A DNA stretch of 64,000 nt, taken from Streptomyces cylindrosporus (GTDB lineage: Bacteria; Actinomycetota; Actinomycetes; Streptomycetales; Streptomycetaceae). A program made the translations under genes and the position numbers. Location: NCBI RefSeq assembly GCF_022698165.1, contig NZ_JALDAY010000002.1, positions 558,001 through 622,000 of the forward strand, in the 5' to 3' direction. The notes beneath the pieces are model-generated. The model saw nothing but the letters and a program-made list of their open reading frames with translations. It searched no databases and was not told where the DNA came from. Every line of letters begins with the position of its first letter. The stretch's first letter is position 1. Shown one piece after another: positions 1 through 8,263 of this stretch.

Positions 1-12
1 TGATCGTGCGGG

Positions 13-1833
13 TCATGCCGGCTCCTTCCCGCGTACGGCGAACAGGCGGTGGCCGCGCCCGGACCAGCTCTCGGGCGGCAGACCGGAGAGGAACAGCGAC
101 CGCCGGACGAGCAGCGGACGCACGGTGGGTACGAAGGTGTGGTCCTCGTCGGCCGGGCCGGGGCCCAACGCGTCGGCGCCGGAGTACTCCTGAGCGCACA
201 TCAGGTCGAGGAGCAGGGTGTCCGGGCGTTCCTCGGCGAGGTCCGTCCAGTCGGCGACCCAGGGCGCGGTGGGCTGCCCCTGGCGGAGTTCGACGCCGGC
301 GGCCTCCAGCTCGCCGAGCCCGGCCGGGTCGGGCACGACCACCTCGGCCGGGCGGTGGAGCTGTCCGAGCACCTGCGCCGTCAGCTCGGCCACCTCGGCG
401 GCGTCACGCGGGGCCGCGACGACGGAGATTCGCCGCTGGGCGAGCAGGTCCGGGGCGCCGGTGAGCCGTGCGAGCTCGGCGAGGCGGACCCGGGTGCTCT
501 CCTGGCGGAAGGCCTCCCGCAGCAGCTCCCGGCCGTCCTCGGCGGGGTCGAGCCGGGAGAGCCGTACGCCGGTGTCCATGTCCAGGACGGCGTCCCAGGC
601 GAACTGGGCGAGGCCGGGTGCGGCCGACGCGGGGGCGTCCCGCCACAGGACGGTCGCGCGGCCCGACGCCCGTGCCTCGGCGATGAGTTCGGCCAGCTTC
701 CGGTCGAGGTCGGGGGCGAGTCCCGTGCCCGCGAGCGACCACGGGCCGCTCTCCCCCGCGCAGGCGGCGAGCTGCACGACCACGGCGTCCGGGTCGGTGC
801 GCTCGACCAGGAGGCGTCCGTCGTGCGGCAGCAGCCGGTTGACGACGGCGTCGGCCGCGAAGTCCTCGGCGGTGCGGTCGGTGAGCACGCCGGCGAGGAC
901 GAGCCGGTCCCGGGGCGTGGAGGTCAGGGCGCGGTGGGCGAGGTGCAGCCGGTCGTCCGCGACGACGGCGGCCGCAGGCTCCGGTCCCGGCTTTGCGGCA
1001 CCTGCCGCCCGGGACACCGGTGCCCGGCGCCGCCCGCGCCACAGGCCGTACAGCTCCCCCGGCAGCCGGACCGCGCCGCGCCGCGGCGAGCGCGCGGCGG
1101 CGACCAGTGCCCGCCCGACCCGCAGCGACGTCGAGCCCTCCAGCATCGCCACCCGCGCCTCCAGCACCCCGACCCGGTCGCGGGCAGCGCGCAGGGCGGC
1201 GGCCAGCTGTTCCTTCTCCCGTACGGCGGCGGCCAGTCGCTCGGCGGTGGAGTCGTCGCGGGCCGCGTCGAGGGCGCGGGCGGCTTCCTCGGCGGTGCGT
1301 TCCAGGTCGAGGGCGCGGGCCCGTACGGCCCGGGAGACGAAGTCGGACAGCACGTACTCGTCGGCGATCCGCAGCGCGGTGGCGAGGCCGTCCGAGGGGA
1401 CCGGTCGGCCGAACCAGTCGTGGAGCGGCAGGAGTTCGTCCGTGCGGGCGAAGACGGCGCCCGCGTGCAGATGGGCGTAGTCGAGGGCGGCGGCGCGCAG
1501 GACCTGGCAGCGGTGGGTCACCAGGTCGTCGAGGAGGGCGTGGTAGGGCAGTTCGGCCGGGCGGTGGCCGAAGAGGAGCAGCCCGCGTCCGCCGGGCCGC
1601 AGCCGCTCCAGGGTGCGGCGGCAGCGCTCCTCGTCGCCGTGCAGGGCGGGGTCGGGGCCGTAGGTCAGCAGCACCAACTCGCCCTCGCCGACCGGCTGTT
1701 CATCGTCCTCGCGCAGCTCCACCCCCGTCGGCAGGTGCAGGTAGGGCGTGAGGCGGAGGCCGCCGCCCGCCGTGGTGTCCACGACGGTGGTGACGCCGTC
1801 CAGGTGGGGGCGGAGCAGATCGGTGAGGCGCAT
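13..1833 (-). CDS. Hypothetical protein of a surface-glycan locus, with central coiled coil
   Basis: This 606-residue protein has no function I can name. The N-terminal ~150 residues look like a degenerate methyltransferase fold (a VDTTAGGGLRL stretch, a later LRPGGRGLLLFG strand) without a clean SAM-binding motif. Residues ~170-240 are an Ala/Glu/Arg-rich coiled coil ending in a LEGSTSLRVGRAL segment, a sequence often found next to glycosyltransferase domains in actinobacterial glycan proteins. The last ~300 residues are unassigned. The ATG lies directly after the stop of the upstream methyltransferase gene, so the two are translationally coupled. Its own stop overlaps another ATG (positions 14-16, minus strand) that begins a gene leaving the window. 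Context suggests a role in assembling or modifying a surface polymer. Confidence 0.75.
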   Translation of the reverse strand: MRLTDLLRPHLDGVTTVVDTTAGGGLRLTPYLHLPTGVELREDDEQPVGEGELVLLTYGPDPALHGDEERCRRTLERLRPGGRGLLLFGHRPAELPYHALLDDLVTHRCQVLRAAALDYAHLHAGAVFARTDELLPLHDWFGRPVPSDGLATALRIADEYVLSDFVSRAVRARALDLERTAEEAARALDAARDDSTAERLAAAVREKEQLAAALRAARDRVGVLEARVAMLEGSTSLRVGRALVAAARSPRRGAVRLPGELYGLWRGRRRAPVSRAAGAAKPGPEPAAAVVADDRLHLAHRALTSTPRDRLVLAGVLTDRTAEDFAADAVVNRLLPHDGRLLVERTDPDAVVVQLAACAGESGPWSLAGTGLAPDLDRKLAELIAEARASGRATVLWRDAPASAAPGLAQFAWDAVLDMDTGVRLSRLDPAEDGRELLREAFRQESTRVRLAELARLTGAPDLLAQRRISVVAAPRDAAEVAELTAQVLGQLHRPAEVVVPDPAGLGELEAAGVELRQGQPTAPWVADWTDLAEERPDTLLLDLMCAQEYSGADALGPGPADEDHTFVPTVRPLLVRRSLFLSGLPPESWSGRGHRLFAVRGKEPA

Positions 1834-2477
1834 CAGCGGGTCCTCGTGAAGACGTGGAAGCCGACCAGGTTCTCGCGGAAGCCGTACGGCCGGAAGAGGG
1901 TGTGGGTGAGGCCGAGGGGCTCAAGCTCCGTGCGGTAGGCGTCGGTTGGGCGGTGCAGTATGTAGTCGCCGCGTGGGGTGCGGCCGGGGCCTTCCTCGTC
2001 GGTGACGATCAGGCGGCCGGTGACGCGGACCAGGGAGACGAGGTTGCGCAGGGCGGCCGACCACTCGGCGTCGTCCAGGACGTGGAACAGGACGTCCACG
2101 CACAGCACGATGTCGTACGGCCACGGGCTGCGGAAGTCGGCGAGCGCGGCGAGGTCGTAGCGCGGGCCGCCGCCCTCGGCGCGGGCCTGCGCGACGGCCT
2201 CGGGGCTGGCGTCGAAGGCGTCGACGCGGTGGCCGCAGCGGGCGAGGGCGCGGGCGAAGTGCCCTTTGCCGCAGCCCGCGTCGAGGACGAAGAGCGGGGC
2301 GGCGGGGCTGGACAGGTCACCGATCAGGGTGAGGAGGGTGCCCAGCCGCTGGGCGTAGAAGATCTCGTTGCCCGGGCGGTCGAGGCCGATGTGGCCGCCG
2401 GACGCGAGGGTGTCGCGTTCGCGGTGCCGGGTGTCCCAGTAGGCGCGGGTGCGGTCCCGGGTCGGCTGGTCAGTCAT
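1833..2477 (-). CDS. Class I SAM-dependent methyltransferase
   Basis: A 214-residue Rossmann-fold methyltransferase. The SAM-binding motif I is VLDAGCGKGHFA at residues ~65-76, followed by the acidic strand-2 motif VDAFDAS and the motif IV-like DIVLCVDVLFHV. Length and architecture fit small-molecule or sugar methyltransferases. Its start overlaps the end of the epimerase gene by 8 bases, and it is followed without a gap by the coiled-coil protein gene, giving a three-gene leftward operon. The substrate cannot be read from sequence; a sugar or lipid-linked glycan precursor is likely from context. Confidence 0.85.
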   Translation of the reverse strand: MTDQPTRDRTRAYWDTRHRERDTLASGGHIGLDRPGNEIFYAQRLGTLLTLIGDLSSPAAPLFVLDAGCGKGHFARALARCGHRVDAFDASPEAVAQARAEGGGPRYDLAALADFRSPWPYDIVLCVDVLFHVLDDAEWSAALRNLVSLVRVTGRLIVTDEEGPGRTPRGDYILHRPTDAYRTELEPLGLTHTLFRPYGFRENLVGFHVFTRTR

Positions 2478-3558
2478 GGCTCTCCAGCCAGTGGGTGAGC
2501 ACCCGGGCGATGCGCGGGCCGGACTTCCCGTCCCACAGCGGCGGGCCTTCGGCGGGTGTGCTCGCGGCGCCGACCAGCACCTTGTGCAGTGCGGGCGCCA
2601 ACTCCTCCGGCCGGACCAGGCGGTTGGTGCCGTGGGTGACGGTGATTGGGCGTTCGGTGGTGGTGCGCAGGGTCAGACAGGGGACGCCGAGCACGGTGGT
2701 CTCCTCCTGGACTCCGCCGGAGTCGGTGACGACGGCGGCGGCGCCGCGGACCAGGCTCATGAATTCGAGGTAGCCGAGCGGTTCGAGGAGGTGGACGCCG
2801 GGCGCGTCGGCGAGTCCGGCGGTGCGCAGGGCCGTGACGCCGCGCGGGTGGAGGGGTACGGCGAGGTCGAGGTGGGCGGCGGCCTCGGTGAGGGCGCGGG
2901 CGGCGGCGCGGGCCGCCTCCGGGTCGTCGACGTTGGCGGGGCGGTGCAGGGTGACGACGCCGTAGCGCTCGGGCAGGCCGTGCGCGGCGCGGGCGGCGGC
3001 CGGGTCGAGGCGGTCCAGGTGGGTGAGGAGGGTGTCGATCATCGGGTTGCCGACGAAGTGGACGCGGCCGGGGTCGACGCCCTCGCGGGCGAGGTGGCCG
3101 ACCGCCTCCGGGCTGGTGGCGAACAGCAGCTCGGCGAGCTGGTCGACGAGGCGCCGGTTGACCTCCTCCGGCATCGCCATGTCGAAGCTGCGCAGGCCCG
3201 CCTCGACGTGGGCCAGCGGGATGCCGAGCTTGGCGGCGACGAGCGCGGCGGCGAGGGTGGAGTTGACGTCGCCGTAGACGACCGTCAACGCCGGTGCGCG
3301 GGCGGTCAGTTCGGTCTCCAGGGCGACCAGCAGGTCGGCGGTCTGGCGGGCGTGGCTGCCGGAACCTACGCCCAGGTGGGTGTCCGGTTCGGGCAGGTCC
3401 AGCTGGCGGAAGAAGACGTCCGAGAGCCGGGCGTCGTAGTGCTGTCCGGTGTGTACGAGGACCTGCTCGCAGCCGACCGTCCGCAGCGCGGCGATCACCG
3501 GCGCGGCCTTGACGAAGTTGGGCCGGGTCCCGACCACATGGAGCACGCCGCCGGTCAT
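2470..3558 (-). CDS. wecB: UDP-N-acetylglucosamine 2-epimerase, non-hydrolysing
   Basis: A 362-residue enzyme predicted to interconvert UDP-GlcNAc and UDP-ManNAc in the cytoplasm. The N-terminus VVGTRPNFVKAAPVI is the family's nucleotide-binding signature. Later motifs also match: GDVNSTLAAALVA, HVEAGLRS, and the C-terminal DSGGVQEE segment that contacts UDP. Length is normal (~360-380 residues). It heads the leftward operon and faces the divergent glycosyltransferase gene across ~100 bases. Together with the UDP-sugar dehydrogenase at 5141 it could supply UDP-ManNAc or UDP-ManNAcA for a surface polymer; that link is inferred. Confidence 0.9.
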   Translation of the reverse strand: MTGGVLHVVGTRPNFVKAAPVIAALRTVGCEQVLVHTGQHYDARLSDVFFRQLDLPEPDTHLGVGSGSHARQTADLLVALETELTARAPALTVVYGDVNSTLAAALVAAKLGIPLAHVEAGLRSFDMAMPEEVNRRLVDQLAELLFATSPEAVGHLAREGVDPGRVHFVGNPMIDTLLTHLDRLDPAAARAAHGLPERYGVVTLHRPANVDDPEAARAAARALTEAAAHLDLAVPLHPRGVTALRTAGLADAPGVHLLEPLGYLEFMSLVRGAAAVVTDSGGVQEETTVLGVPCLTLRTTTERPITVTHGTNRLVRPEELAPALHKVLVGAASTPAEGPPLWDGKSGPRIARVLTHWLESHD

Positions 3559-3656
3559 GCCGCCTCACCTCCGAGGTACCTCTCGCTGTGGCGGGTCGCC
3601 CGATCACCGCGGTGTCGGCTCCCCTCGTGTTCACCGTCGCGCCCTACCGTGGCCGC

Positions 3657-5108
3657 ATGCCGCGTCGCCTTCCTCGCGCCCTTCTGCTCGCCGCCTCCGT
3701 CGCCTGGGGTGAGGTGCGGCACGATCCGGTGCGGGCCGCGCTGCTCGGCGTACGGCTGCTGCCCGCCCGGTTGCGGCGGCGGGTGCGGCCGGTCGAGCGA
3801 CGGCTGGCCGGCCGGGCCCGTACCGCGGGACCCACCGCGACTCCGTCCGCCGCCCGGGTGCCCGCGCCCGTGGGCCGGGCGATCCGGCCGGTGCTGGGGC
3901 GGGTACTGCATCTGGTCACCAACGGGCTGCCGTTCAAGCATGCCGGATACACCGTGCGCACGCAGAAGCTGGCCGAGGCGCAGCGGGCCGCGGGGCTGGA
4001 CGCGCATGTGGTGACGCGGATCGGGTTCCCGGTGGCGCAGGGCGTGCTGGACGCGCGGCCCTTGCAGCTGGTGGACGGGGTGCCGCAGCATCGGCTGCTG
4101 CCGCGGACGCTGCCGTACGGGCAGGGCGCGGCGCTCGCCCTGAACGCCGAACTGGCCGGCCGGCTGGTGGAGCGGCTGCGGCCGGCGGTGCTGCACGCGG
4201 CCACCGATCACGGCAACGGGCGGGTGGCGCTCGCCCTGCGGGAGGCCTACGGGCTGCCCGTGGTGTACGAGGTGCGGGGCTTCTTGGAGGAGACCTGGCT
4301 GACCCAGGCGCCGGGCCGGTCCCCGGACGACGCGGTCTACCGGGCGCGGCGCGAGCTGGAGACGTACTGCATGCGCGAGGCGGACCTGGTGCTGACGCTG
4401 GGCGCGGCGATGAAGGCGGAGATCGTGTCGCGCGGGGTGCCCGAGGAGCGGGTGCTGATCTCGCCGAACGCGGTGGACGAGGAGTTCCTCGCCCCGCTGC
4501 CGGACGGGGCGCCGGTGCGGGCGCGGCTCGGGATCGCGCCGGACGAGCTGGTCGTCGGCACGGTCAGCAGCCTCACCCCGCTGGAGGGCATCGGCACATT
4601 GCTCCATGCGGGTGCCGAGCTGCGGCGCCGGGGTGTACCGCTGCGGCTGCTGATCGTGGGCGACGGTCCGGCGCGCGCGGAACTGGAGCGGACGGCCGTA
4701 CGACTGGGGCTCGGCCACGGTGTCGCCCTGTTCACCGGACGGGTGCCGCACGCCCAAGTGCGGGAGTTCCACGCGGTGTTGGATGTGTTCGCGGTGCCGC
4801 GCACCGACGAGCGCGTCTGCCATCTGGTGACCCCTCTCAAGCCGGTCGAAGCGATGGCGAGCGGTCTTCCTGTGGCCAGTAGTGATCTCACCGCAATGAG
4901 AGAACTGATCGAACCGGAGGTTAACGGCCAGCTAATTCTTCCCGAATCGTCCCTTGCCTGGGCAGATGGGCTCGAAAAACTGCTTTACAGTCAAAAGCGG
5001 CGCACCCAGTGCGGAGCGTCCGCCCGCGCGCTGGTGGCGCGTGAACGAACCTGGAAGCGGGTCGCCGCTACGACCCGCGAGGCGTATCGGGCCCTCGGAT
5101 GCGCCTAG
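3657..5108 (+). CDS. Glycosyltransferase family 4
   Basis: A GT-B-fold retaining glycosyltransferase of ~483 residues from the ATG at 3657 (MPRRLPRALLL); an in-frame start 69 bases upstream is possible. The C-terminal nucleotide-sugar site is visible: VVGTVSSLTPLEGIGTLL, LLIVGDGPARAELE, and a distal acidic segment TPLKPVEAMASGLPVASSD. The N-terminal half holds acceptor-side elements (HLVTNGLPFKHAGYTVRTQ). The last ~60 codons (about 4900-5010) are clearly richer in A/T than the rest, so this 3' end may have a different history. It is followed 32 bases later by the UDP-sugar dehydrogenase gene. Confidence 0.85.
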   Translation: MPRRLPRALLLAASVAWGEVRHDPVRAALLGVRLLPARLRRRVRPVERRLAGRARTAGPTATPSAARVPAPVGRAIRPVLGRVLHLVTNGLPFKHAGYTVRTQKLAEAQRAAGLDAHVVTRIGFPVAQGVLDARPLQLVDGVPQHRLLPRTLPYGQGAALALNAELAGRLVERLRPAVLHAATDHGNGRVALALREAYGLPVVYEVRGFLEETWLTQAPGRSPDDAVYRARRELETYCMREADLVLTLGAAMKAEIVSRGVPEERVLISPNAVDEEFLAPLPDGAPVRARLGIAPDELVVGTVSSLTPLEGIGTLLHAGAELRRRGVPLRLLIVGDGPARAELERTAVRLGLGHGVALFTGRVPHAQVREFHAVLDVFAVPRTDERVCHLVTPLKPVEAMASGLPVASSDLTAMRELIEPEVNGQLILPESSLAWADGLEKLLYSQKRRTQCGASARALVARERTWKRVAATTREAYRALGCA

Positions 5109-5140
5109 TCCCTCATTCGAGACCCAGTGGGTGAATCCCT

Positions 5141-6466
5141 ATGCAGGTCGACAAGGCCGGATCGCTCGGGGAAACAAGCGAACAGCTCGGGGAATCAGCA
5201 CGGGCCGACCACGTCGAACTGGCGGTGATCGGCCTCGGTTATGTCGGACTTCCGCTCGCGCGGGAAGCGGCCTCGGTCGGCCTGCGCGTGGTGGGCCTGG
5301 ACCGCAACGCCAGGGTGGTGTCGGACCTCAACTCCGGCCGCTCGCACGTGGACGACGTGTCCGACGAGGACGTCCGGCGCATGCGCGAGGCCGGTTTCAC
5401 GGCCTACACGGACGACGCCTGTCTGGCCCGCGCGCAGACCGTGGTCATCTGTGTGCCGACCCCGCTGAGCGAGGACGGCGGACCGGATCTGAGCGCCGTG
5501 ACCTCGGCGGCGCGGGCGGTGGCCGGACATCTCAGGCCCGGCCGGCTGGTGGTGCTGGAGTCCACCACCTATCCCGGTACGACGGACGAAGTGGTACGTC
5601 CGCTGCTGGAGGAGCCCGGGCTCAAGGCCGGCGAGGACTTCGCGCTCGCCTTCTCACCGGAGCGCATCGACCCCGGGAACACCACCCACGCCCTGCGTGA
5701 AGTACCCAAGGTGGTGGGCGGCCTGACGCCCGCCTGCGCGGTGCGCGCGGTCGCCTTCTACGGCAAGTTCATCGACACGGTCGTGCAGGCCAAGGGCACT
5801 CGGGAAGCCGAGATGGCCAAGCTCATCGAGAACACCTACCGGCATGTGAACATCGCCCTGGTCAACGAACTCGCCATCATCAGCCGCGAGTTGCACATCG
5901 ACGTCTGGGACGCGATCCGCTGCGCGGGCACCAAGCCCTTCGGCTTCCAGGCCTTCCGGCCGAGCGCCGGGGTGGGCGGCCACTGCATCCCGATCGACCC
6001 CAACTACCTTTCCTACAAGGTGCGTTCGTCGCTCGGCTACGAGTTCCGGTTCGTGGAGCTGGCCCAGGAGATCAACCGGCGGATGCCCGAGTACGTCGTA
6101 CGACGGGCCCAGGACCTCCTCAACAGCGCGGGCCGGCCGCTGCACGGCTCGCGGGTCCTCCTCCTCGGCGTCACCTACAAGCCGGACGTCGCCGACCAGC
6201 GGGAGAGCCCGGCCGTGCCGGTGGCCAAGCTGCTGCGGGAGCGGGAGGCCGAGGTGTCCTTCCACGATCCGCACGTACAGCGGTGGTCCGTCGACGGGGT
6301 GAGCGTCCCCCGCGTCCCCGACCTCACCGCCGCCGTCCGCGAGCACGACCTGACCCTGCTCCTCCAGGACCACTCCGCCTACGACCTGCCGGCGCTGGCC
6401 GACCAGGCCCGCCTGCTGTTCGACACCCGCGGCCGGATCTTCCGCCCGGACGTCGAGGTCCTCTGA
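5141..6466 (+). CDS. UDP-N-acetyl-hexosamine 6-dehydrogenase (WbpA/WecC/TviB type)
   Basis: A 441-residue NAD-dependent enzyme oxidising C6 of a UDP-sugar to a carboxylate. The Rossmann motif VIGLGYVGLPLA begins near residue 27. SPERIDPGN is typical of the WbpA/TviB branch. The catalytic cysteine lies in GVGGHCIPIDPNYL, and the central LIENTYRHVNIALVNELA helix and the C-terminal GVTYKPDVADQRESP domain are intact. UDP-GlcNAc or, through the adjacent epimerase, UDP-ManNAc are the likely substrates. It sits between two glycosyltransferase genes on the same strand. Confidence 0.9.
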   Translation: MQVDKAGSLGETSEQLGESARADHVELAVIGLGYVGLPLAREAASVGLRVVGLDRNARVVSDLNSGRSHVDDVSDEDVRRMREAGFTAYTDDACLARAQTVVICVPTPLSEDGGPDLSAVTSAARAVAGHLRPGRLVVLESTTYPGTTDEVVRPLLEEPGLKAGEDFALAFSPERIDPGNTTHALREVPKVVGGLTPACAVRAVAFYGKFIDTVVQAKGTREAEMAKLIENTYRHVNIALVNELAIISRELHIDVWDAIRCAGTKPFGFQAFRPSAGVGGHCIPIDPNYLSYKVRSSLGYEFRFVELAQEINRRMPEYVVRRAQDLLNSAGRPLHGSRVLLLGVTYKPDVADQRESPAVPVAKLLREREAEVSFHDPHVQRWSVDGVSVPRVPDLTAAVREHDLTLLLQDHSAYDLPALADQARLLFDTRGRIFRPDVEVL

Positions 6467-6524
6467 AACCCCACCCCGTTCCCTTCAACCCCCTTCCCCG
6501 CACGTGGAGTTGAAAGGCGCTCAG

Positions 6525-7676
6525 ATGCGGATACTTGTCGTCACCGTCGTGCACCACCCCGAGGACGCACGCATCCTGCACCGCCAGATCGCCGCCCTGC
6601 GGGAGCGCGGGCACCAGGTGGTGTACGCCGCCCCGTTCACGGCCCGCAAGGTGGCCCCGCGCGCCGACGTCGAGGGGGTCGACCTCCCCCGGGCCGCCGG
6701 CCGCGACCGCGGTGCGGCGCTCCGGGCGGCCCGTGAGCTGCTCGCCGAGCGCGGCCCGGAGACGGACGTGGTCCTGCTGCACGACCCGGAGCTCCTGCTG
6801 GCCCTCCCGGGCACCCTGCGCCGCTGGCGACGGACCGGAAAGGCGCCGGTGACGATCTGGGACGTGCACGAGGACACCGCGGCGGCGCTCACCATGAAAC
6901 GCTGGGTGCCCCGGGCACTGCGCCCACCGCTGCGGCTCGCCGTACGGGCCGCCGAAGGACTGGCGGAACGCCATCTGCGGCTGCTGCTGGCCGAGGACGC
7001 CTACCAGGAGCGCTTCCGCCGCGCCCACCCGGTCGTGCCCAACCTGGCGACCGCGCCGCCGGACCCGCTCCCGCCGCCCGGCGCCGAACGGGTCGTCTAT
7101 CTGGGCCACTTGTCGCGGGCCCGCGGCACCCTGGACCTCATCGAGACGGCGGCCCTGCTGGCACCTGCGATACGCGTGGAGGTGATCGGCGCGGCGGACC
7201 CCGACGTCCGGGACGCCCTCACCGCGGCCGACCGGGACGGCGTCCTGCGGTGGCACGGCTTCCTCCCCAACGACCGCGCCCTGGCCCTGCTCCCCGGCGC
7301 CCTGGCCGGCCTGTCCCTCCTTCACGACCAGCCCAACTACCGCCACTCGCGGCCGACAAAGGTCGTCGAGTACATGGCCCACGGCGTCCCGGTGGTCACG
7401 ACGCCCACGCCGCTGGCGGCGGAACTGGTCGACCGCCACCACTGCGGCCTGATCGTCCCGTACGAGGACCCCGCGGCCGCTGCCCAGGCGGTCCAGCGCC
7501 TGCGCACGGACCCCGAACTCCGGCTGAGCGCGGCGCGCCAGGGCCGTTCCGCCGCCCTCACCACCCTCAACTGGCAGCACAGGGCAGCCGACTTCACGGG
7601 TCTCCTGGAGGGCTGGGCGGGCGAGACGACCAGGCCGACGGTCGGCGTGAAACGCTGGCGGACCGCGACGCCCTGA
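6525..7676 (+). CDS. Glycosyltransferase family 4
   Basis: A ~383-residue GT4 enzyme starting at the ATG of MRILVVTVVHH. The N-terminal half reads a substrate-side Rossmann fold (LLHDPELLLALP, IWDVHEDTAAAL). The C-terminal half carries VVYLGHLSRARGTLDLIE and the donor-site helix SRPTKVVEYMAHGVPVVTT. It follows the dehydrogenase gene by ~58 bases and is probably cotranscribed. Its likely role is adding a uronic or amino sugar to a surface polymer, inferred from neighbours. Confidence 0.85.
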   Translation: MRILVVTVVHHPEDARILHRQIAALRERGHQVVYAAPFTARKVAPRADVEGVDLPRAAGRDRGAALRAARELLAERGPETDVVLLHDPELLLALPGTLRRWRRTGKAPVTIWDVHEDTAAALTMKRWVPRALRPPLRLAVRAAEGLAERHLRLLLAEDAYQERFRRAHPVVPNLATAPPDPLPPPGAERVVYLGHLSRARGTLDLIETAALLAPAIRVEVIGAADPDVRDALTAADRDGVLRWHGFLPNDRALALLPGALAGLSLLHDQPNYRHSRPTKVVEYMAHGVPVVTTPTPLAAELVDRHHCGLIVPYEDPAAAAQAVQRLRTDPELRLSAARQGRSAALTTLNWQHRAADFTGLLEGWAGETTRPTVGVKRWRTATP

Positions 7677-7678
7677 AG

Positions 7679-8092
7679 TCAGCCGTTGGACCAGCCCCGC
7701 TCGCACAGCACCAGCCGATACCCGTCCGGATCCTCGACCGTGACGCCCCACCGGTTCCAGTAGGGGTTCGGCGAGGACACCCGCTTGCCGCCGTGCGCCT
7801 CCAGCCTCGCGACCAGGTCCTCCGGGACCGGCCCGTCGACGTACACGACCAGCAGGTCCTCCTCGGTCGGCCGGGGTTCCACGGGATGCGCCGGATCGTG
7901 CACCAGCTCCAGATGCCATCCGGCGTCGGGCCACCCCACCATCAGCAGGTCGTGCTCCCCCGGTTCGGCACCCCCCTCGGTCCGCCACACCACGCTCAGC
8001 CCGAGCCCCCGCACCCAGAACCGCTCGGCGACCGCGAGGTCCCGTGACGGGCGGGCGATCCGGATGTGGCTACGGCCGTTGACGGGCATCAT
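7679..8092 (-). CDS. VOC-superfamily (glyoxalase/bleomycin-resistance-like) protein
   Basis: A 137-residue protein with the paired beta-alpha-beta-beta-beta modules of the vicinal oxygen chelate fold: HIRIARPSRDLAVAERFW near the N-terminus, LELVHD in the middle and WGVTVEDPDGYRLVLCE at the end. The His/Glu pattern could bind a divalent metal. It converges on the glycosyltransferase gene with 2 bases between stops. Family members range from glyoxalases to antibiotic-binding proteins, and the substrate cannot be assigned. Confidence 0.8.
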   Translation of the reverse strand: MMPVNGRSHIRIARPSRDLAVAERFWVRGLGLSVVWRTEGGAEPGEHDLLMVGWPDAGWHLELVHDPAHPVEPRPTEEDLLVVYVDGPVPEDLVARLEAHGGKRVSSPNPYWNRWGVTVEDPDGYRLVLCERGWSNG

Positions 8093-8263
8093 GACCTCTT
8101 CCTGAGCTGCGCGATCTTTCCCGGCAGCCTAGGCGGCAGGCGCCCTCCCGACCATCAGTCGTCCGCCCTGCACCCCGGGACCTAGGACCCCCGCGGCGGG
8201 CCGGAGCTATCGTTGCCCGATCACCCGAACGGGTGCGGGACGGTACGAGAGGCGGGCGAGGGC

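Noticed and set aside
49..1938. Long rightward open frames opposite the first two genes
   Set aside because: They are low-complexity Gly/Arg/Val-rich translations antisense to genes with clear domains, the usual shadow of high-GC coding DNA.
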